64,000 nt of DNA, taken from NCBI RefSeq assembly GCF_004345705.1, contig NZ_SLWV01000007.1, positions 62,001 to 126,000 on the forward strand, written 5' to 3'. Below the pieces are notes generated by a model. The model saw only the letters and a list, made by a program, of their open reading frames with translations, was not told the origin of the DNA and did no database searches. The position numbers and the translations under genes are program-made. Below are positions 17,001-26,579 of the stretch, piece by piece; within the stretch, counting starts at the first letter, position 1; each line of letters opens with the position of its first letter. The DNA is from Marinisporobacter balticus. Lineage in GTDB: Bacteria; Bacillota; Clostridia; Peptostreptococcales; Thermotaleaceae.

Positions 17001-18278
17001 TTATTTCCCATATAATAAATTGGGTAAAAATAAACTGATTTGTGGAACAAATGTAACAAGCACAAGAACCACAAGACTTACCGCTAAGAAAGGTAATATG
17101 GCTTTTGCTATCTTTCCTAACGAAATTTTTCCAATACTTGATGCCACAAACAAACATACCCCAACAGGCGGTGTTGTAAGTCCAATGACTAAATTTAACA
17201 CGGCAATAATTGCAAACTGTATTGGATCAACCCCAACAGCTGTAACTACTTTTAACAATACTGGAAATAAAATTAATAATGCAGATATGGTTTCCATAAA
17301 CGTTCCTACAAATAATAGCAGTAAGTTTACTAAAATCAATATGACATATTTATTATTGGATATCCCTAACATTAAATCTGCAACCATTTGAGGAATTTGT
17401 TCACTTGCCATAATCCAAGCAAAAAGGGAAGCAAATCCAACTAAAATCATAATAGATGCCGTTGTTACCATTGATTCTACAATGATTTTCGGTAGGTCTC
17501 TTATCTTTAATTCTTTATATATAAACAATCCTACAACTAATGCATATACAACCGCTACTGCTGATGCTTCTGTAGGTGTAAAGATTCCCCCTAAAATTCC
17601 TACTAATATAACGATCGTCATCAAAATTGCCCAAAAAGCACCATAAAATGTTTTTCCGATTTCTTTTACGCTTTTTCGTGCTCCCTTTGGATGTTTTCTT
17701 TTTCTAGATATATAATAAGAAACAATCATAAGTCCTATTCCTAGTAAAAATCCTGGTATCGCACCTGCAACGAATAGTTTACTAACAGATATTCCTGTTA
17801 AAGTTCCTGCAATAATCATTGGTAAACTTGGTGGAATAATGGGTCCGATCGTAGAGGATGAAGCTGTAACAGCTGCTGAAAAATCCACTTCATAACCTTC
17901 TTTTTCCATTGCTGGAATCATGATTGCTCCAATGGATGCTGTATCTGCTAAGGCTGTTCCTGATATTCCTGCAAATATCATGGATGCTCCAATATTTGCA
18001 AGGCCTAAACCACCTCTTATATGCCCTACTAATGCATTTGAAAAATCTATAATTCTTTCCGTAATGCCACCTCTATTCATAAGGTTTCCAGCCAATACGA
18101 ACCCTGGAATACAAAGGAGTACAAAGGAATCTATTCCTGTATACATCTTTTGGGGTATGATAATTAAGGGTATATCTGCTGAAAGAACATATATAAAAGA
18201 AGATAATCCTAAAGAAAAAGCTACTGGTATACCTAGAAAAAGTAACACCAAAAAGCTAAAGAATAACACTAATACCAT
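17001..18278 (-). CDS. TRAP transporter large permease (DctM)
   Basis: 425 residues, about 12 membrane segments. Typical DctM sequence: PVAFSLGLSSFIYV, GIDSFVLLCIPGFVLAG, NLMNRGGITERIIDFS, SMIFAGISGTALADTASIG, FTPTEASAVAVVYALVVG and TTPPVGVCLFV. It is the sodium-driven transport subunit. The ATG at 18276-18278 follows GAGGAG. It is separated from dctQ by about 180 bases, larger than usual, with no gene in between. Linked to uxuA, so the likely cargo is a hexonate or hexuronate. Confidence 0.95.
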   Translation of the reverse strand: MVLVLFFSFLVLLFLGIPVAFSLGLSSFIYVLSADIPLIIIPQKMYTGIDSFVLLCIPGFVLAGNLMNRGGITERIIDFSNALVGHIRGGLGLANIGASMIFAGISGTALADTASIGAIMIPAMEKEGYEVDFSAAVTASSSTIGPIIPPSLPMIIAGTLTGISVSKLFVAGAIPGFLLGIGLMIVSYYISRKRKHPKGARKSVKEIGKTFYGAFWAILMTIVILVGILGGIFTPTEASAVAVVYALVVGLFIYKELKIRDLPKIIVESMVTTASIMILVGFASLFAWIMASEQIPQMVADLMLGISNNKYVILILVNLLLLFVGTFMETISALLILFPVLLKVVTAVGVDPIQFAIIAVLNLVIGLTTPPVGVCLFVASSIGKISLGKIAKAILPFLAVSLVVLVLVTFVPQISLFLPNLLYGK

Positions 18279-18460
18279 ATTTTATTCATCTCCTCTCTAT
18301 ACTATAGATCCATCCATTTTAAATTTAATCTTACAATTGTTCATCACTTACACATAGAAACTTGAGATATCATTTTTTCTTAATGCACTACGATTCAATT
18401 CGTATGGATCTACATAAAATCAAATCACTTCATATTCTATAAAACTTTCATATTGGGTTG

Positions 18461-18937
18461 TTATTTTTTTAAATCAACGGCTCCTTCGATAATCTTTTTC
18501 AACCCATATAGTCCTATAAATAAAGGTGCTATAAACATAGCAGAAAATGGTATTGCCATAGGGACGCCCATACTTGGAGAGCTTTGAATACTACCCAGCT
18601 TTACAAAATCAACAGCATAATATGCAACCATACATATAAATGCACAGATCACCGCGTCTACAACCACTTCTAAAATTTTCGCTACTTTTCTAGGTAAAAT
18701 ACTGATTAGCGTATCTACTTTTACAAATTCTCCTTTTTTCATAGCAATGGGCGCTGCAAAAGCCACAGAACATATAAACAAAATTCTAGATAATTCTTCT
18801 GTCCATGATGGTGCTTTTGGAAGTGCAAATCTAGCAAACACCTGCAATAATACAACCAGTATCATCGCTGTCACACTTAAAAATGTTAACCCTTCAAAGA
18901 AATGATCAATAGATTTAAAAAACTTTTTCAATGGCAT
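18461..18937 (-). CDS. TRAP transporter small permease (DctQ)
   Basis: About 158 residues with four membrane segments (for example LTFLSVTAMILVVLLQVFARF) and the family signature WTEELSRILFICSVAFAAPIAM. It connects the binding protein to the DctM channel. The start is uncertain: the ATG at 18935-18937 is only three bases from GAGGGG, while the TTG two codons later (18929-18931) has ideal spacing. Further upstream in-frame ATG (18950-18952) lacks a ribosome binding site. Confidence 0.9.
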   Translation of the reverse strand: MPLKKFFKSIDHFFEGLTFLSVTAMILVVLLQVFARFALPKAPSWTEELSRILFICSVAFAAPIAMKKGEFVKVDTLISILPRKVAKILEVVVDAVICAFICMVAYYAVDFVKLGSIQSSPSMGVPMAIPFSAMFIAPLFIGLYGLKKIIEGAVDLKK

Positions 18938-19006
18938 TTTCCCCTCACTCATTTATAGAATTTTCAAATCATCTAGAGATTTCCCTAGATGATTTAGTAT
19001 GATGAT

Positions 19007-20023
19007 CTATTTTACTTCTTTAATTTTTTGGTACATTTCATATTGTTCTTCTGTTAAAGCATCTTTAAGCGAAGCTTCTACTTTTGTTCTAAATGCATCT
19101 TGATCTACATCTACAAAATTCATGCCTCTTTCTTGTAATGTTGTTGCTAATGCTTCTTCTTGTTCTAAGAATAATTCATGCTCATATGCTTGTGCTTCTT
19201 TTGCTGCTTCCATCACAACTACTTGTAAATCTTCTGGTAGTGATTCCCATTGTTTTTCACCCATTAAAACATAGATCCAGCTTCTTACGTGCGCTGTTTT
19301 GTTTACATATTTTTGTACTTCATAGAATCCTGCACTATTGATTAATGCTAATGGATTTTCTTGTCCTTCTACAGTTCCTTGTTGTAATCCTGTAAATACT
19401 TCAGAAAATGCCATTGGTGTTGGCTTTGCACCTAGTGCTTCCCAAGCTTTAACGAATACTGGAACATTTGGAACTCTTACAATCATTCCATTTAACTCAT
19501 CTGGTGTTGTAATGGGTCTATTTGATGTTAAATATCTTGGACCTCTTTCATACCAGAATAATGGTCTTAATCCCGCTTTATCAATAATTTCTTTTTCTAT
19601 TTCTTGTCCAATTTCTCCATTTACAATATTTTGTAATGTTTCTGAATCTTTAATCGCATATGGAATTGCCATAGCCCCTACTTTTGGTGCCCAGTTTTGT
19701 AGCGTTTCACCAGAAATAACCATATCTGCTGTTCCTGCTTGAACACCTGTAATATTATCCATTTCATTTCCTAATTGCTCATTTGGATAAACTTTTACTT
19801 CGATTCTTCCATTTGATTTTTCTTTTACTAATTCAGCAAATTTTACAGCACCTTTATGCCAAGTATTTTCTTCATCAGCTGCATGTCCTAATTTGAAAAC
19901 AAATTTCTTTTCTTCTTTTTGTTCAGCTACTTCTTCCTTCTTTGCCCCACATCCTGCTAAAATACCTAGTGATAATGCCATTACTAAACCTAAAGCTAAC
20001 ACCTTCATCAATCTTTTTTTCAT
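19007..20023 (-). CDS. TRAP transporter substrate-binding lipoprotein (DctP)
   Basis: 338 residues. Lipoprotein signal peptide with lipobox LAGC (Cys25), then the DctP/SiaP fold: FKLGHAADEENTWHKGAVKFAELV, VYPNEQLGNEMDNITGVQAGTADM, and the key substrate-carboxylate Arg region YERGPRYLTSNRPI...GMIVRVPNVPVF, plus GTVEGQENPL. The conserved Arg in MIVRVPN normally binds the carboxylate of sugar acids. First gene of the operon, behind a promoter with a GntR-type palindrome. A good ribosome binding site (GGGAGGA) precedes the ATG. Confidence 0.95.
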   Translation of the reverse strand: MKKRLMKVLALGLVMALSLGILAGCGAKKEEVAEQKEEKKFVFKLGHAADEENTWHKGAVKFAELVKEKSNGRIEVKVYPNEQLGNEMDNITGVQAGTADMVISGETLQNWAPKVGAMAIPYAIKDSETLQNIVNGEIGQEIEKEIIDKAGLRPLFWYERGPRYLTSNRPITTPDELNGMIVRVPNVPVFVKAWEALGAKPTPMAFSEVFTGLQQGTVEGQENPLALINSAGFYEVQKYVNKTAHVRSWIYVLMGEKQWESLPEDLQVVVMEAAKEAQAYEHELFLEQEEALATTLQERGMNFVDVDQDAFRTKVEASLKDALTEEQYEMYQKIKEVK

Positions 20024-20177
20024 TTCTTATTCCTCCCAACTTATTTTGGTTTTCCTAAAAAATTTCACAACCTTTTCATGCATTTGAAAACCTTTTCTCT
20101 AGCATTATAAATATGTAATTATTTCTAAAAGTTTTCATACATGTACCATACATAGAAAAATTCCTAACGGATTCAAC

Positions 20178-20192
20178 TTGTATACTAGTATA
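20178..20192. promoter_or_regulatory. Candidate GntR operator at the TRAP/uxuA promoter
   Basis: It contains TTGTATACTA (20178-20187), fitting the TnGTATACnA core also present in the GntR promoter, within a perfect 12-bp palindrome TATACTAGTATA (20181-20192). It directly follows the -10 box. Confidence 0.65.
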
Positions 20193-20218
20193 TTAACATA
20201 GTTCTTTCTTTTGTTCAA
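20189..20218 (-). promoter_or_regulatory. Promoter of the TRAP/uxuA operon
   Basis: On the minus strand TTGAAC, a 17-base spacer, and TAATAT running straight into the operator palindrome. It leaves a leader of about 160 bases before dctP. The rest of the 20024-20439 gap holds no other gene. Confidence 0.6.
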
Positions 20219-20439
20219 CCTTTTTTTATTTTTATAAAATGTAATAAATACTATTCAAAATGTGATAGTTATTTCTATAATTGTATTTCTAAGATTCTCT
20301 ATATTGATGAATTTTCTAGAAAAATGTTAATACGTGAAATATCATTATGTTATAATTGACATACACAAATACTTATTTTTTATTTAGTGGAACTTTTATT
20401 TTTCTTAATACTTCTTTATACAGCAGGAGGAATGATACT

Positions 20440-20631
20440 ATGCAAATCAAGAAAGATATAAAAGACGTAATAATTACAGTATCTATACTCGCTTTGGTTA
20501 TATATTTTGTGAAAATTCATATACTCCCTCTAAGACCTACAGTAATCATTTTCTCGACTAGTTTTATACTACATCTGTTTGTGTATATACTAAAGAAAAC
20601 GAAAAAAAAAATAGACTTCCCAAAGAACTGA
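20440..20631 (+). CDS. Small membrane protein of unknown function (63 residues)
   Basis: The only supported plus-strand gene. The ATG at 20440-20442 follows GGAGG by nine bases; the longer frame upstream lacks such a site. The protein has a short charged N-terminus (MQIKKDIKDV), two hydrophobic segments (about 10-25 and 30-50), and a very basic tail (LKKTKKKIDFPKN). It could be a small membrane peptide or toxin-like protein; no family is recognised. It converges with the LysO-type gene. Confidence 0.6.
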   Translation: MQIKKDIKDVIITVSILALVIYFVKIHILPLRPTVIIFSTSFILHLFVYILKKTKKKIDFPKN

Positions 20632-20688
20632 GAAGCTATCTATAACAAATACAAAACCATACAATTATCACAAAGTACTTTACCCCTT

Positions 20689-21645
20689 CTATAAAAATAT
20701 TCTGTATAAAAAAGGCAGAATGAACGGTACTGCAAAGGTTAAAATAGTTCCAGTAATAAGTGCAACCAGCCCTAATTCAGCACCTACAAATTTTGTTACT
20801 GGTGCCAGCATCGTGTCCATATTTCCAGCAGCTCCGCCAGCAATTGGACTCCCTTTGCTAATTTGAATCAGTAAAGGAATCATTAACACAGTAAAAAATT
20901 CTCTCATAACATTTACAATAAAACCATATGTACCTGCTTCAATCCCATATACACTTGTCATAAATGCCCCAGTTATACTATAGTAGCTCATTCCACTGAC
21001 AGATGTAACAGAAATAGCATAAGGTATTTCCAAAAGCATTCCTCCAATGACTCCCGCTAAAACACTCCCTAGAAAAATAGCAATAGCAAGAAAGATGATT
21101 TTCCAACCCAACATTTTTACATATCGAAATACGTTCTTATTCATTCCTAAGCTTATTCCAACACCAATGTAGAGTGCAATTAGCAAAAATGTCAAAGCAA
21201 TGGATAAACCGTCAGAACTGGTTTTCGGCAAAATAAAAAATCCTACTACAATCCCCAGCATGATACTACCCGGCATAATCCAAACTAAATGAGATGTTTT
21301 TTGATTTTCTTGTTCCGAAAGATCCACTTCATTCCTTATATTCAATTGATCTGAAAATAATTTATTTTGCATTTTTTCAAGTGGCAAAATTGTCTTTTCC
21401 ACCAGAAAAACAAAAAGTATACTACAGGTTATCGCTAGCAATGCTAATACCGCACAATTAAATCCTACCATACCCAGTTTTGCCATAACCTGCGGATTAA
21501 TGCCAATCGAAGCACCGATCACCAACATCAGCAGTACCAATGTGACAGTTATAGCCTGATCCACTAGTACCAAGAAATAGGCTGATAATTTTTGAATGCC
21601 TATAATAAACCCAATCGCTAAACAAATAAAAGGAAGCCAAGTCAA
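20689..21645 (-). CDS. lysO: LysO (YbjE)-family lysine exporter
   Basis: 318 residues, about eight membrane segments. The family pattern is visible: two related halves, with LLMLVIGASIGINPQVM and LYIGVGISLGMNKNVF, and the C-terminal SVSGMSYYSITGAFM...NVMREFFTVLMIPLL. LysO/DUF340 proteins export L-lysine or analogues such as thialysine. E. coli LysO is a similar length, with a C-terminal acidic pair region in the core. The start is the TTG at 21643-21645 after AAGGAGGAG. It appears to be a single-gene unit. Substrate is a family-based guess. Confidence 0.82.
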   Translation of the reverse strand: MTWLPFICLAIGFIIGIQKLSAYFLVLVDQAITVTLVLLMLVIGASIGINPQVMAKLGMVGFNCAVLALLAITCSILFVFLVEKTILPLEKMQNKLFSDQLNIRNEVDLSEQENQKTSHLVWIMPGSIMLGIVVGFFILPKTSSDGLSIALTFLLIALYIGVGISLGMNKNVFRYVKMLGWKIIFLAIAIFLGSVLAGVIGGMLLEIPYAISVTSVSGMSYYSITGAFMTSVYGIEAGTYGFIVNVMREFFTVLMIPLLIQISKGSPIAGGAAGNMDTMLAPVTKFVGAELGLVALITGTILTFAVPFILPFLYRIFL

Positions 21646-21663
21646 AAAAATCTCCTCCTTATT

Positions 21664-22914
21664 TTACTCTACATCCTTAAATCCAGATTTTTTTATAATC
21701 AATAAAATCATGCCTATAGAGATCATAATGATCATTATATTTAACATCCACTTATAATTTATTTTTTTTTGTTCATCCGTAGCCTTATTTTGTTGTTGAT
21801 ATAATGTAGATAGTTTACAAATTTCTTGCTCTTCTTTTTCTATATAGTTTTTATAGCTTTCTATATCATAATCAGGTCTTGTTGCTAATTTGTTATTAAA
21901 TAAAATTTTATATTTCCCTTTTGTTCCTTTAAAAACAACTTTATCTGTATAATAACGAATGGCTATATCTTCTATATTTATAGGCTTATTGTCTTGATTA
22001 TGAATTTGTATTTTCAGGGTATCTAGTATGTTCGTTGGTTCATCTATATGGATATTATTTTCTTCAATATGAAAGTTTTTAAGGCTTATTTGATAAATCT
22101 CCCCATTACCAAACATTCTAAATTCTCCATCCTTATCCCTATAAGAAATTGTATAGTCTCTTTTATAATCATCTTCGCTATTTATTTTTATATTGTTTAT
22201 TTTTAGCCGATCTTTATTCTCTATAAGGATCGTTGTATTTCTTCCTTCTAACGCCTCCTTAAAGTCTACATTTTCTTCCTTTTGATAGCTCTCATAGATA
22301 ACTTTTTTCTGATCAAATACTAAATTTAATGCTTTTATATTTGTGTTTTCTATATCATTTAAAAACACGATTCTATAATAATCATACTTATAACTTTCAT
22401 CTAGACTAATATTTAATTTTTCTGCTGTATCTGTTCTATATAGATAGTCATTTTTTATGAAATCCCACTTTTTATCATCATGTCCCCCATACACCGTTAC
22501 ATTTTTCATGAAACGTGCTTGATTGATATCAAAGGTCAATTGATTTCCTAATAGATCCTCATGTTCTTTTAGTGGGATGATTTTAAAATCTGTATATTGG
22601 TTGTTTTCCTTGATAAAGGATAATATTTCATTTGACTGATACTTTATCTTTATTTCTTCCTTTTGGGATAAATATTCATTATATATATAGTAAGGTATAA
22701 ATTCGTTCTTTTCGTTGCTGATCCGAATATCGCCTAAATCGTTTTTAGCATGCCTATAAATTTCTTTGTCTAAGAAAAATGTCTTGTATTCACTTTTATC
22801 ATTGGCATCTATTTCCTTATAATATCTCCATCCTTCAACATCTGTTTGCGCAAAAGATACGCTATGCAAAAATAAGGAAATGATCATTGTAAAGAATATC
22901 CCATATTTTTTCAT
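21664..22914 (-). CDS. DUF3999-type membrane-anchored protein
   Basis: 416 residues with an N-terminal signal sequence (KYGIFFTMIISLFLHSVSFAQ), a long extracytoplasmic beta-rich part (about 25-380), and one C-terminal membrane segment (WMLNIMIIMISIGMILLII) with a short basic end. This matches DUF3999, which is usually encoded directly after a DUF2339 protein, as here (two bases apart). Ribosome binding site GGAGTGG lies inside the upstream stop region. Function unknown; a cell-envelope role is likely. Confidence 0.75.
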   Translation of the reverse strand: MKKYGIFFTMIISLFLHSVSFAQTDVEGWRYYKEIDANDKSEYKTFFLDKEIYRHAKNDLGDIRISNEKNEFIPYYIYNEYLSQKEEIKIKYQSNEILSFIKENNQYTDFKIIPLKEHEDLLGNQLTFDINQARFMKNVTVYGGHDDKKWDFIKNDYLYRTDTAEKLNISLDESYKYDYYRIVFLNDIENTNIKALNLVFDQKKVIYESYQKEENVDFKEALEGRNTTILIENKDRLKINNIKINSEDDYKRDYTISYRDKDGEFRMFGNGEIYQISLKNFHIEENNIHIDEPTNILDTLKIQIHNQDNKPINIEDIAIRYYTDKVVFKGTKGKYKILFNNKLATRPDYDIESYKNYIEKEEQEICKLSTLYQQQNKATDEQKKINYKWMLNIMIIMISIGMILLIIKKSGFKDVE

Positions 22915-22916
22915 AT

Positions 22917-25409
22917 TTATTCCACTCCATTTCCGTCTATATTGGCTTTCAGCTTATGATAGATATACGATATGCCGATTAATACGAGTCCAAAGCAAAA
23001 GTATGCGATGATTTTCCCTCCCGTATTTAAAAATGCCAAATCAAATATAAATAGTTTTCCAGTGGATAAGATAGACAATCCTAATCCAAGTCTTCTTAGA
23101 TTTGCAAATCGCCTCTTAAAACCATAGAAGATATAAACAAATGACATGATGATAAATAATATACTTATAATCAAGTTTATATTGTTTAGGTCAAATTGAT
23201 TTAAAAGAAATATTGTGCTAACCCCTAAAAAGTAGATAGCCATCACTACAGGGTAAAGCTCTATGCTTAATGCTTTTTCTTTTATAATTTTTAGTGTGAT
23301 ATCCTTTACGCTAAAGAGTACCATTAGATTGTAAAATACTAAAATGGTAATTTGTATGTTTGTATCATTTGAAATAACATACGCTGCGCCTCCATAGTTT
23401 AGAATCATCATGAAACCCATGAAATCCACGAGAATATAAAAGAGCATAGATATCTTTGTTACAACATGATCTTGTATGATCTTTATTCTCCCAATCCCAT
23501 AAGCAAATACAGCTGTGATAAGTGCAATACTGATTAATAAGTAAAAATCATCTCTTCTATTTATATGATCATCAAAATAAATAACCACCATTCTTATGGT
23601 ATAAATCCAGCTACTGAATATCGTAAAATATTTATAATATGTAAGCATTTTCCCTTTTTTTGTATATTTAAATAATGGATTTTCATATAAATCCTTTGCA
23701 TATAAAGAAAATACATAGATGATCCCTACTGTAATACAAGAGTATTTTAATATAAAATAATCCGTATAGCTATAATCCATAAAATCTATCATGACAAAGG
23801 TTAACGTACAAAGGCCTAGTATAATCCATCCTCCAAGCTCCATTTTTTGAGCTTTGATTTTTACCCCATAATAAATGATGCCGATAGCTTCTATCAACCA
23901 ACCGAGTGCTGCCCACTCAACGCCAAATTGAAAAGGAATCATCAAAATACTAAAGGTCATTGCGGTTATATAAAACAATCCTTGGGTATGCTGTTCTTGG
24001 GATGCACTTTTTTTAATAAATTGACCGAGCCCCAAGTATATAATAGCATATGTAAGTGCTAATAAGCCTTCGTACTGCTCATATCCATACTTTTCAAACA
24101 ATCCATATACAAGTAAACAATTAATCACCGTATTGAGCGTTAATAATACAATATCTACAATTCTCAAGTGTATTTTTTCACGAATCGGATAAATAAGCGT
24201 AATCGCCATATACATAATAAATGTTAATATCGCATATAGGATGCTTATTATTTCATTATTTGATTTGGTGATTAAATAAATAAGGCAAGGTATATTGAGT
24301 AAAAAGCTTAAATAATTGATATAGATCCATCTTCTGTCTATTGAAAGGGTTAATAAAAGTCCATTTAAAACAATGAGATATCCCATAGCCATATACACAG
24401 CCGTATCTGATAATCCTTCAAAAAACACATAGCTAAAAAACGGAAGATACCCGCCTATAAGAGATATAGCACATATGGTCATAGACTTATATCTTTGGGA
24501 TAGTACAATGGCTACACCCGTTATGATAATGGATACAATGATACTTGTTGACATGTTTAATATATTTAGCATAAAGTAGCTACTAAACACAGAAAGGTAT
24601 AGTACACCGATTCCTCCACCCGTAAGGCCTATCGCAAATAGATTTTTATCTTTTCTATTAAACCACTCACCAGCACCTAAAAATACGCTCCCTAATAAAA
24701 AGCCTGCCATCCCCTTCATATAGTCATTAAACCATGTTGAATAGGTATATTTCATCCCCGTAGCAACCCCGAGTAAGACTAAAATGACCCCCACCTTGTT
24801 CATCCAACTAAGCCCAATCTTTACTTCTATATCATTGTACTTTTTCTTTTTTTGTATCACTCCATCACTCACATCTTGTGCCTTGAGTGTATCATATTCT
24901 TTCTTTATTTCTTCCATGATATTTTCTTTTTGAAGCGCGAGCTGTTCCTTTCTTATTTTTATTTTTTCAGTGAGGTTCGACTGCAGATGGTCTATGCTTC
25001 TTAAAATTTCATTTTTCTCCTCACCTAGCTCTTTTTTTGCAATGGTTCTCATTTGATCTATTTTATTTTTAGCCGTTTTTTCCAACAACTTTAACTTGTT
25101 TATATGCTTATTGTTTTCATCTTGAAAGTATAATTCGATTTTCTTTTTAGATCCATTTAAAATGGCATTCTTTTCATGGATCAACTGTTCCTTTAAAGAA
25201 ATTTTCAAAGTCCTATTTTCTTCTATTACTTTCCTTTGTTTTATTTTAATGGTTTCTATTTCCTTTTTAGAATGTTCTATTTCTTTTTTCAGTGAAATAT
25301 TTTCATTGATTGCATCATCCATATTCAACTCTGTTATCATCTCTTCATACTGCTTTACAATCTCCTTTTGATTTTTCAAAAGGCTATTTATTTTATCCTT
25401 CGTCTCCAT
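22917..25409 (-). CDS. DUF2339 large polytopic membrane protein with N-terminal coiled coil
   Basis: 830 residues. The first ~190 are a charged coiled coil (EYDTLKAQD, KKEIEHSKKEIETIK). The rest has some 25 hydrophobic segments, beginning with SWMNKVGVILVLLGVATGMKY and GGGIGVLYLSVFSSY, the hallmark of DUF2339. Paired with the DUF3999 gene. The site GAGGAG precedes the ATG. The partner pair occurs in many bacteria without known function. I infer a cytoplasmic coiled coil facing inward and a membrane complex with the DUF3999 ectodomain outside. Confidence 0.85.
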   Translation of the reverse strand: METKDKINSLLKNQKEIVKQYEEMITELNMDDAINENISLKKEIEHSKKEIETIKIKQRKVIEENRTLKISLKEQLIHEKNAILNGSKKKIELYFQDENNKHINKLKLLEKTAKNKIDQMRTIAKKELGEEKNEILRSIDHLQSNLTEKIKIRKEQLALQKENIMEEIKKEYDTLKAQDVSDGVIQKKKKYNDIEVKIGLSWMNKVGVILVLLGVATGMKYTYSTWFNDYMKGMAGFLLGSVFLGAGEWFNRKDKNLFAIGLTGGGIGVLYLSVFSSYFMLNILNMSTSIIVSIIITGVAIVLSQRYKSMTICAISLIGGYLPFFSYVFFEGLSDTAVYMAMGYLIVLNGLLLTLSIDRRWIYINYLSFLLNIPCLIYLITKSNNEIISILYAILTFIMYMAITLIYPIREKIHLRIVDIVLLTLNTVINCLLVYGLFEKYGYEQYEGLLALTYAIIYLGLGQFIKKSASQEQHTQGLFYITAMTFSILMIPFQFGVEWAALGWLIEAIGIIYYGVKIKAQKMELGGWIILGLCTLTFVMIDFMDYSYTDYFILKYSCITVGIIYVFSLYAKDLYENPLFKYTKKGKMLTYYKYFTIFSSWIYTIRMVVIYFDDHINRRDDFYLLISIALITAVFAYGIGRIKIIQDHVVTKISMLFYILVDFMGFMMILNYGGAAYVISNDTNIQITILVFYNLMVLFSVKDITLKIIKEKALSIELYPVVMAIYFLGVSTIFLLNQFDLNNINLIISILFIIMSFVYIFYGFKRRFANLRRLGLGLSILSTGKLFIFDLAFLNTGGKIIAYFCFGLVLIGISYIYHKLKANIDGNGVE

Positions 25410-25472
25410 CTATTCAACTCCTCTATGCCATTTTATCATAAAGCTACAAGTTTATGGTAAATCAATAAATTT

Positions 25473-26579
25473 TTAAGTATTTTGTCTCATGTTTGCATCC
25501 TGTTTTTCAATAAAATAATCCACATAAATCTTTATTACTGCCATTATGGGAATGCCTAAAATCATTCCAGTAATCCCTAAAAATCCACCCCCCATAGTCA
25601 CTGATAATATTGCTAAGAAAGGATTCATTCCAACTTTTCCCCCAGTAAGTTTTGGATCTAGATACCATCCGTCAAATTGCTGAAGTAAAATCAAAAATAC
25701 TAAGATCCAAATAGCATTTATGGGGCTGTAAAACAAATTAATAACAAACACAACCGTCATTCCTATAAAAGGTCCAAAATAAGGGATCATATTTGTAATA
25801 CCTACGATCATCGATAGTAATAATTTATATTTTGAGTGAAGCATAGAAATTCCTATAAAAGCCATTACAGCAATGATTGTTGAATCTAAAGCCTTCGCAC
25901 CTATATAAATCCCAATCATCCGATGCAGCGTTTTACCAAAGTTTAAAAACCGATCTCCATTTTTTTTCTTTAATAAGATATAAACAATCTTTTTTCCAAA
26001 TTCAATAAATTTCTCTTTATCATGCAATACATATATAGATATGATAAAACTAAATAATATACTTAAGAATGAAGTAGTCAATGCGATTGTCCCTGTTAGT
26101 ATTGTATCAAAAGATGTCATGAATAGATTGCTTAATTTAGGTATGTAAGATTTCATATCATTTTGTAAACCATTTGATAAATCTACATTTGTAAATATTT
26201 TATTCTTTACTACCGTTTGATTTATCCATTTCTGTGCTGTTTTAGAAAAATCAGGCATACTTTTAAAAAGTTCTACTATGTTACTCGTTATTCTTGGTAA
26301 TACAAAACTTGTAAAAATAACTAAGATTCCAATGATCCCTATATATGTAATCAGTATACTACGTCCTCTTTTCAACTTAAATCTTCCTTCTAAGAATACT
26401 ACGATCGGGTTTAAAATATAAGCAACGATAAAGGATAAAACAAATGGATATAGCATACCCATAAACTTATTTATTTTGGGTAAAAAAAACTCAAAATGGT
26501 CAATGAATTTTATTCCTATATATGAAATAATTACAGCAATGATCATATTAAAATAGTGAATCTTTTTATTTAACTTCAA
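25473..26579 (-). CDS. AI-2E family (YtvI/PerM-like) membrane permease
   Basis: 368 residues, TTG start at 26577-26579 after GGAGG. About eight membrane segments with the family's central soluble region (about 70-160). Signature near the C-terminus: IVGITNMIPYFGPFIGMTVVF, LQQFDGWYLDPKLTGGKVGMNPF and GGGFLGITGMILGIPIMAVIK. The AI-2E superfamily includes transporters for small metabolites, Na+/H+ antiporters and peptidoglycan-linked proteins, so the substrate is unknown. A possible 51-codon ORF overlaps its start by 14 bases. Confidence 0.9.
   Translation of the reverse strand: MKLNKKIHYFNMIIAVIISYIGIKFIDHFEFFLPKINKFMGMLYPFVLSFIVAYILNPIVVFLEGRFKLKRGRSILITYIGIIGILVIFTSFVLPRITSNIVELFKSMPDFSKTAQKWINQTVVKNKIFTNVDLSNGLQNDMKSYIPKLSNLFMTSFDTILTGTIALTTSFLSILFSFIISIYVLHDKEKFIEFGKKIVYILLKKKNGDRFLNFGKTLHRMIGIYIGAKALDSTIIAVMAFIGISMLHSKYKLLLSMIVGITNMIPYFGPFIGMTVVFVINLFYSPINAIWILVFLILLQQFDGWYLDPKLTGGKVGMNPFLAILSVTMGGGFLGITGMILGIPIMAVIKIYVDYFIEKQDANMRQNT

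Noticed and set aside
19093..19341. Leucine-rich plus-strand frame inside dctP
   Set aside because: It is the antisense of a convincing TRAP binding protein and has no start signal.
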